A stretch of 64,000 nucleotides of DNA from Hyaloperonospora brassicae (Eukaryota; Oomycota; Peronosporomycetes; Peronosporales; Peronosporaceae), in assembly GCA_947650285.1 (NCBI GenBank), contig CANTFL010000355.1, positions 1-64,000 on the forward strand, given 5' to 3'. Positions 56,578-64,000 of this stretch are shown here, piece after piece (position 1 is the first letter of the stretch; every line of letters begins with the position of its first letter). Position numbers and translations under genes: made by a program. The notes beneath the pieces are model-generated. The model did not search any database and was not told where the DNA came from. It saw only the letters and a program-made list of their open reading frames with translations.

Positions 56578-57100
56578 CTTAATTCCTTTCTGTTTTGTGG
56601 GATGGTAATCTTCTCGACGGCTTGATTTTTTGCCCGAGGTTTGGTACCTTTCGCGGACAGGATAAATCCGAGGCAGCCTATTCCTTGTCGTAAATGTAAC
56701 ACTTCTTCACGTACAATGTCACGTTGTGGCAAGTCAATCGGTGGAACCCGATGCGCAAGTATTCGAGGTATTTGTCGCATCCGTTGTCTTCGATAAGACA
56801 AGCACATCGTCTAGATATTCCATAAGGTTCATTACCCAAACGTCGCGTTTCACGGTGACATCTATTTGAATTGCAAATTCCACCTCAGTTTTAGGTACCC
56901 TTCAATGAGTACCACGATTATATAAGCTTTTTGCTTTCGCATTCAGTTCATCTTTCTGGCGAGGCTTCAAAACTCTCCACACCAACGAAGGTAATCGCGT
57001 TTAGTGCCGCCGCAAAACTTTTTAAATATTAAGATGAGCCGTTTCAGCCGCGGCATCATTTGTCGCCGGTGTGGAAACCAACTTGTACTTCACGCATGTT
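56578..57100 (-). pseudogene. Gypsy RT fragment in opposite orientation
   Basis: Immediately after fragment E the coding strand switches. The minus strand reads MEYLDDVLVLSKTTDA (about 56830-56780, YLDD intact), REEVLHLRQGIGCLGFILSA and KAVEKITIPQNRKELSYFF-like sequence down to about 56590. It resembles the RT-tether part of fragment E (VVEKIAISQTE) and may be a related element. The minus frame 57249-57022 upstream is open but not identified. Confidence 0.72.
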
Positions 57101-57599
57101 ACTTCGTTGTTACGGACATCCTCGGTGAGTATTATTCGCGCTCCGAATTTGAAGTTGAATAATTCTTGGTTGTTCGTGTTCAGTTTGATTAGATTGACAC
57201 GAATTAGCACGAAATATTTGATTTCGCAACTGCTTGCTGTATTATACATCCTTTTCTGTAGGCATGTCTCGTGTCGTCGCTCCTACGTATATGTCATGCA
57301 ATGCGCATCAAAATTTGTGCTTCAACGATCCAACCGGTGGGCATTGTGGTCCAGAACAACCTACCTCCGTTAGTCTCAACTTTTACTGGCTTCACATAAT
57401 CCGTTTGCACGCAAGTAAATTTGAGATAGAAAAAGCATAAATGGGTGAATCTTCCTATATATTTGTCATCATTGCATCCTCCAATGATTCTAGCAGAGTG
57501 CTATGTGTCTGTTTAGATGGACTTTGTCTTTTTGCTGAATGATAAATGAGCGCAACAATGCGGATGTTTTTTTAGTAAATAGTATATGCAAGCTGCACC

Positions 57600-58150
57600 A
57601 GCTCGCTGCTGCTTCAAGGTCGACCTTAACCTAGGATTATGGTCGTTCCATTATCGACGCGATAATTCGGCTTTATGGCGTACCCAGTGTATTTGCTAGT
57701 GACAAAGACCCCGGTTTACGATTTATTCAAACAAATCGTGCTCGATTCTCTTGAAACATAGTTGAAGATGTCAATTCATATCATTCGGAATTGAAATGTT
57801 CCAAGAATATCTTTACATAATTCCTCGAGGATATGTTTACTATTTAACACATTGGAGTATGCTCTTCAATATGGTCGATATGGTCATCGATAAATAGTGC
57901 ATCACCTAAGCACACCCCGTTCTTCTTCAAAGAACCACTCCATCCTCCAATGTCCACCTTTTCAGAGCATTGATGCTAGTTTATGAGGAACGGAATTGTC
58001 CAAGAATCAACGTCCAATTTAATTCTTTCATATCAATGTGTTTTTCGAACCGAAGTATGCCAATGTAGACTCAATCAACGCCGATGAGGAGAAAGATCTA
58101 TTCAAAGCGATGACGGTAATGCTGAAGCAGAGGATGATTACTATTACGCT
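57600..58150 (+). pseudogene. Gypsy integrase remnant
   Basis: Plus-strand relics in changing frames: FIDAIIRLYGVPSVFASDKDP (about 57650-57715) matches the second catalytic block of Gypsy integrase with its Asp, and SASPKHTPFFFKEPLHP (about 57900-57950) matches the region after the catalytic Glu. May be the downstream half of fragment D or E after an inversion. Confidence 0.6.
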
Positions 58151-58758
58151 TCAATATCTTGTATCATTAACGACTATTCTAGCAAAATATAGCATACCTT
58201 CGCTATAGCAGAAAAATAGATATTTCTCCCTGCTATGCACGACAGTTTCTATAAACAATCCGGAGTCAATTCTATGAGAACTGCATTCGCTAATGCTAGA
58301 AACGATCGCGCGTTACGTGCAGGATTCTATCTTTAATGAAGACGAAGCGGTCGCAATTTAAAACCGGACATATTAAAGGATTAAGGTAATATAGATAAGG
58401 TGAACGATCTAGTTCTAATGTCTACGGAAAACGTTTTTTAATGCAGGTGAGCAATAGGTAGAGCAGCAGATTACTTCCTGGACAAGTCAACATTTCCCGT
58501 GAATTACGTCTATACGACGACGGAAGAACAATGAAGGTGTTAAGTATAATAGGCACGCCCTTTACGTTTTCGTATGAAGCATCCGCTCATTTTTCAGTAC
58601 TAGGCTTCGTCCGACGAAGAAGGAAGTATTCACCTTAACGAATTCCATTCGATAACTTGCGTTCACCATCCTGAGGTTCAGCTGACAGCGCACCAAAGTG
58701 ACCATCCCACGCACCAAATCAAACGCCTTACGAGTTGCTGTCACCTTGTACAAAATGT
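58151..58758. other. Region without recognisable gene
   Basis: Nothing recognised. A minus frame at 58753-58562 (63 aa) has a plausible mix but no motif. Confidence 0.35.
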
Positions 58759-58932
58759 ATGTACTTCCTTGTTCTATTTGTAGCTTTTAATTTGCAGTTT
58801 TCGCAAGAGCAAAGCTTTTCTAATATAAGGCTTGATCACCGCGGTACGATTACAAAGTATCGGTCAAGGAGAAACGTCTACTCCGCTCCTGAGCCAATTC
58901 CGCGCAATATAAGGCTTGCGCGATCCAATTAG
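58759..58932 (+). CDS. Possible small secreted protein, 57 aa
   Basis: From ATG 58759 the frame reads a hydrophobic N-terminus (MYFLVLFVAFNLQFSQEQ) that could act as a signal peptide, then a basic tail with two NIRL-containing segments (SNIRLDHRG and RNIRLARSN). No RxLR or other known oomycete effector motif is present. Such short frames arise by chance in AT-rich DNA, so support is weak. Confidence 0.15.
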   Translation: MYFLVLFVAFNLQFSQEQSFSNIRLDHRGTITKYRSRRNVYSAPEPIPRNIRLARSN

Positions 58933-61900
58933 TTTATATCGAAGCAATGACTCGATCTAACTCGCTCAAATATGTTTGCGTTCACCGTGCACACTCTTAG
59001 CTTTGCGCGGTTGTCTTTATTCAGTAGTGGAGCGCACATATTGATACTGCGACGTATAGTGGGGTTCGGAAAATTGAAAAAGCATCTGATAACGCGGGAA
59101 TCAATCGCTTAAGACAATTTTTAGCCTCGCACTAATCAAATAATTGATTTTATTGGACTTGTTGAAGCGTAGAACGATTTAAACTTGCTACGTTGAAAAG
59201 GCAACTGGAAAACGTAAGATTAAATTAATTGTAAAGGTGTTTCAAAGTATCAGAAACTAGGTACATTCCGGAAGAGACATGTCCTCCGATTAGGCTGATG
59301 AGGGATATTTCTTAAAAGGGCGCGAGCAAGATTACCAATGAAATTACGTTTTTACCTGTCCATGAAAGATTGAGCAAGCCTGACATTTGTAAAAAGTGGA
59401 AGTGTTTTTACTGTTTACTGCCAAAATATATCCTTTTAAACTCATTTCAAGCAGCATTATGTATAATAAAATGTCCGCATGGCTAAGAATAGTCCATTTA
59501 GTAAAATGAGGAATTCCTGATCTGCACCTGCGACGAATCCCTCGGCAATGTTGGCCGTGGTACCATCGATTTATGCAAAAGACATCGATGTAAAACTCTA
59601 TTCAGGGGAATTAATATATGCATTGGCGTCAATATCAAGTAGACTTGCCGTAATTTTTTTCAGAAAATGAAGTTCGCCTCTTGGATCCTGCGTTTTTACT
59701 TTCCCGAACTTCGTACTGGAGATATGCATGGCTTCTGTTCAGAAGTCAGACGCAGCATATTGTGGTCTCGCTTCTCCCTTAATTAGGTTATAGGAGTACT
59801 AACATCATGTACGCGACCATCACGTAAATCGGCTGGAAATGTGCCTTCACATCGAGTTACCAGCCTAATCACGGAAGTTAGAATCATGGTGTGGCTCAAT
59901 CGTCTCGCGCTTAATAAAGAAGATGGACAAATCTTGGAGGCTAGTCGTCGGTACCGCCAGGCGAGCCAAATATATCGCGACATTCACCAATCAGTCATGA
60001 CAGTACGAAATGATTTATGCGTCTTCATTGTCACAGAATGCGACTGAATCGCAAGCTCAGTAGCTGGTTTCGAGCCGGATGGAGGATTCAACTCCCTGGA
60101 GTAGACAACTTATATCTAGCCATTGCCTATAGACATGGGGTCTCCTATTGCAGCAGACTTGGCGGGTGTATCAATTGCGCGTGGTTTGCTAACACTTGCA
60201 CCTTTAACTCGTTACGTTGTAGTCTGATCAGTAGTAGTAGCAACAAATAGCAAACAACTCCTCTAAAGACTTCGCTTGCATTCTAACAAGCTACTATCAT
60301 TAAGGTAGCCACGCGTGCATTAGTAGTCGCCGCAAAATGCATGCATTTTGATATCATTCAATTGAAACGCTAAATTCGAGTTAGTGAAGCAACAAAAGCT
60401 TTTTGTGCCAGAGTGGTGCAACGGTGATTATTCTGTATCAAATCAGCCGCATAATTATGAAAGGGTGATGTAATGGAATGCACTTGTTACAGGTCATTGA
60501 CACAGTTCGTTGCAACCGATTTGATCCATCCGCTGCGGAATCAACGTGGAATATAGGGTAAGTACCTATTCAAAATATCGATACATTAATTTACACCGAG
60601 GCCAGAGCACCCTGAGATCAATAACATCGGGGATGTTTATCGTAGTTCTTATCTCTCAGGTGAGACTCTTTCGTCCTGATTGTACTGGAGAGATTGCATT
60701 TATATTTGTACAAAGGTGGAACTTATCGTGAATGCGATCAAGGGGTAGTACATCAGCTCACTCCAACAATTTTACTTGTGTCTTGCGGGAAGTTTGTTAA
60801 AAAAACAATACTAGCGTACCGTCATATTGTCACGAATTGTTTAATATTGATTGTCGCTGGACTGATGTGATTGGAATAGCGGCCGCTCGTTTTCGTTCCA
60901 GGCTCGATACACCACGATATCTTCGGTAGCGAGAAATTATATAAGGGGTGACTAGCAAAGCTATGACGTCAAGACCAATAGATAAGTGAAAATTTTTGAT
61001 TGTTTTGAAATGTTATTTGGAGCAAAATTTAGAACAATGAAAATGTATTTACTTTTTTAGGAGCCATTACGCACATACTAATTCCTATTGGACTAATGAT
61101 GTAGTTAATATCGTACATGATGAATTCATTCGATATGTTTTACACGAGTTATGGAATGCTTGTTAGAATTAGGTTGAAGTCCATCTTATATCACTGGCAG
61201 CAGGAGGAGGTACTAACACACGTATCAAACGTGGAACGTTGATCAGATGTAAATCACAGGCAATATTCTACCGGGAAATGACGTTCTAACACGAAATCAT
61301 AGATCAAGCGTAAGTGCCTCTCGGGTCAATGACTTTTTCTATCCTACATATGCTGGTCGTAATTGACATTGCCTCTCCCTGTCATAAACACTGTTCAATT
61401 ACTTTTCACTCTTCGCAAATCTCTCCTTCGTCCCTACCCATCTGTCCATTTTCAAACACCTCTCGAACAACAGAATTTTAAGCCAAAGTCGTGGTCTTCG
61501 ACAACTTTGCCATTAATTTGTACCTTTTGGCAACTTCGGTAAGCACGAGTCATTCCAATCTACTTAATACCGGCTGAATTGCCTCTAAAATTAAATCTTT
61601 GTCGTGGAACGGGGTTTCCAATGTATTGCCCGAGTACCACCAAGGTAAACCCTGTAAAAGGTATATGATCGTTTGGCGGGAATAACTTGTCGAAGCATAA
61701 CACGTTTAAAACTACAGTATCCTCCGCTGTAAGGTATGTATGTGTTAGGTATTATCCATTCTGATATATTATCAAGGTTCGGGGGTCAACGGCAAGACCT
61801 GTTTCAGGTAAGGTCCAACCTCGCCTGGTTGACTACCATGTTAAAATATCTAACAGATGTAACAACGATAGATGGACGCTACGTCAAACGATCAGGATGT

Positions 61901-62639
61901 TTAATACAGATGAGACCGAGCTGTACCGTTTACATGCGGGACTAGCTAATAATGGCCGACGGACTGGACGTACGCCATGTTGAGCTTGACCTAGTCAAGT
62001 TGGAGGGCCGGTGAATTGCATGTTATTGGTATGCAAATATAGTTGACACAGAATATTTTGTACGAATACATGCTACTTTCGGCGCACGATTGCAACTCAT
62101 TGAAAGCTTCTACACATGAGTAAGAGTGCAGTCGGGTCTGTGTCGCACGAAAAACCGATTGATGCTACGCGCGTGGTCGAGTGCGATAGCCAAGCGCCTT
62201 CCACTTCATATTTGAAATGTTGCTAGCCAATCGGCGAGCGATCGGTAGGACTAAAACGATGAGCACAATCGCTGGTCGCCATTCCATAAGCCTAATAAAT
62301 ACACCGGACCTATCAATATTGAATAATGTTCTAGTACAAATGAGTCCTTGGAATACGCTTGTTATAAGAAAAGCCTTCTATCAAATTATTTAAAACATGG
62401 ATAGCATTATTGCAATTGAAATTATGCGATAGACTCACATCAAGCCGTTTGAGGTGTCCATTCTATCAACATCAATATTTTACGGGTCTACATGTCCCGC
62501 ACGTGCCGCACCGTGAAGACGAGTATTTAGTCGCTTTGTGATATGAGGCGTACGCTTGTAGCGACTCAAAGCAAGCTACATACACGGCACAGTATAGACA
62601 GGATCCTCCAATACCGATGCACTGTGCGAGAAGAGGAAG
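58933..62639. other. Long region without recognisable gene
   Basis: Short frames only, no transposon motif, no RNA gene and no strong repeat recognised. Possibly old decayed repeats. Confidence 0.4.
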
Positions 62640-63001
62640 GTTTAGTCTCTAAACGAACACTTTCACAAGTAGTATAAATTATAACTGTGTTCAGTATCGT
62701 TATGTTTCTGAATGAAAGCTCTTTTGATTATACTTTCTCTGGAGCAAAGTACAAACGTCGGTTGTAGCTCCCCGCTATCCACCCATTGCCCGCCTCTAAC
62801 AGAGATTGGTGGTTGAGTTAATTGATATTATTGTCTGCATCAACCAATGAGTGATGCAGTGCTGTATAAGAATACCTGCAAATTCGTTGTTCCTTACTAT
62901 TTTCGTACTAAGGTAAGTTTCGGAGAACATAACCAATAAATATAATGCTCACAGCGACCCAACGTGGGGCCAATTCCATGTAACGGGTCACCCTGTTCCA
63001 G
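62640..63001 (-). repeat. Decayed family A solo LTR
   Basis: On the minus strand the right end reads TGGAACAGGGTGACCCGTTA, close to the family A LTR start, followed by CATGGAATTG. Further along, CTCATTGGTTGAT and CAACCACCAAT match the LTR segment at 1984-2020, and GCAATGGGTGG the segment at 2037. The distal limit is uncertain. Confidence 0.6.
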
Positions 63002-63504
63002 GATCTATTGATCTTCAAGCAGGATACAATGAGTAAGTTGTATGTATCTAACAATTAATATGTAAGTGAAACTATTGGACACCTTTGAGAATCGGCGTCG
63101 TATCTTTCTCGCGTGTGAAAGATCAACCTTTGAGGATGACGTCTTCCGATCAGATGATAGTATTCCGTCAAACGTCATTGACAAATTACGTGTAAGCGCG
63201 CCGAACGCATTTAAGTCACCATGCTGTGGTTGTTCACGCTAGCGAGTGAAATCGACAGCTCCCGATGTGTGTACATACAACAGCCTCACAATGAGATCTA
63301 GCGTTTGCATTTTGAAAGCAAGATGTAATAGTTTCTTGTGGTGCCATGAGACAAAGTATACCTGCCCGATTACTAGCTACTGTAGACGTAATCAAATCAA
63401 TATGTTCATTACGTTGTAATCTACAAAGAAACGATTGCATTGCGTCTTTGTCGCTATATTTCATCAAATGAACTTCTCGAGTCTCATTGACTTCTCACCG
63501 AGTA
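63002..63504. other. Region without recognisable gene
   Basis: Nothing recognised between the decayed LTR and the family B LTR. Confidence 0.4.
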
Positions 63505-64000
63505 TGTGGCGGAGCCACATAGCTCCTTAAGTTAGAGGAAGACTTAACGCTCAATGAGCAACTTTGGTTCTACGAACCCGACTGAAAGAGTCAACGGCTC
63601 CGAGAGCTAAGCTTTGGTTCAAAGAACCCGACTTAAAGAGTCAACAAGCTCAGAGAGCTTACGGTCCCTGTTCCAGGGAGACCAAACGATTCAAATAATT
63701 AAACGCACTGAGTGCACAAGGAGTAGCTGCCTTAACAAGGCGTTGCTACTTCCTTACGATCGCAAGACGCCTCAGAGAGGCACGTGTCTTTTGTTGATCA
63801 AAATGGGAGCTGAATTTTATTTCTTCTTTTAACCTAAAAGAACACCTTAGAATAAAGTAATTAACCTTCTCACTTACGTCCTAAATAAACCTATTAAAAG
63901 ATCTCGTAATCAATGGTTGACATACATCAGTCTTCAACAGGTGATACTTGTGTTATAATATTACTTTAAAGGAGATCCCATCCCTTGTGTGTACCACACC
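63505..64000 (-). repeat. Family B LTR, minus orientation, cut by window edge
   Basis: Reverse complement of the array LTRs, starting TGTGGCGGAGCC where the others end GGCTCCTCTACA. It keeps the hairpin run (for example GACTGAAAGAGTC and AAGCTCAGAGAGCTT), but with many substitutions, several of them on both sides of a stem. About 40 bp are missing at the window end. Whether it is a solo LTR or the 3' LTR of another element cannot be seen. Confidence 0.88.

Noticed and set aside
58759..58932. RxLR-type effector
   Set aside because: The frame has a hydrophobic N-terminus but no RxLR or dEER motif; NIRL segments do not fit the pattern. Kept only as a weak small-protein candidate.
59555..59620. 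Similarity to the family A region at 1100-1150 (GTACCATCGAT and ACATCGA)
   Set aside because: The match is short and patchy and rests mostly on a palindrome that could recur by chance.
60410..60480. tRNA-like stretch (GCCAGAGTGGTGCAACGG)
   Set aside because: Only an A-box resemblance; no anticodon arm, B-box or acceptor pairing could be found.
63614..63832. 72-codon plus frame at the right end
   Set aside because: It lies wholly inside the minus-oriented family B LTR; the other LTR copies carry similar shadow frames opposite the element strand.

Overview
The window looks like repeat-rich nuclear DNA of an oomycete (Phytophthora or downy-mildew type). That inference rests on the style of the chromodomain Ty3/Gypsy polyproteins, the nested LTR-element structure and the absence of bacterial-style operons. 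No gene in it looks intact. It is a graveyard of LTR retrotransposons inserted into, and around, the remains of at least one recognisable host gene.

Layout. 1-2247: 3' end of a plus-strand chromodomain Gypsy (family A) with its 391-bp LTR. 3009-3454: related solo LTR. 4015-10700: two inverted ~350-bp repeat arms enclose gene-like minus-strand sequence that is split by a complete but dead Copia element (4497-9131, exact 5-bp TSD) and by an inverted family-A solo LTR (9418-9808). 11032-34763: a minus-strand ABC-F ATPase gene of the EttA type, split by a 22-kb array (11557-33599) of three head-to-tail Gypsy copies sharing four ~534-bp LTRs (family B). 34.8-39.7 kb: little recognisable apart from a tRNA-Val-like relic. 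39673-52533: a large degraded minus-strand Gypsy (family C), itself invaded by an inverted LTR that carries a GATC-palindrome satellite. 52.8-58.1 kb: fragments of further Gypsy elements, including a plus/minus inversion junction. 58-63 kb: mostly featureless, with one decayed family-A LTR. 63505-64000: a minus-oriented family-B LTR cut by the window edge.

Three observations stand out. (1) Family A and family B sequence is packed with short perfect hairpins placed almost end to end, running from pol through the 3' region into the LTR; one stretch has seven consecutive 39-43 nt intervals. (2) Three different Gypsy families carry a long antisense reading frame between integrase and the 3' LTR; in A and B it encodes a coiled coil exactly opposite the integrase-chromodomain linker, so both strands look coding. 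(3) The three array units share some disabling lesions but distribute others in mutually incompatible patterns, pointing to recombination or gene conversion inside an already dead tandem array.

All coordinates of degraded elements are from reading by eye; LTR limits for families A, B and Copia are base-level, those of family C and the fragments after 52.5 kb are approximate.
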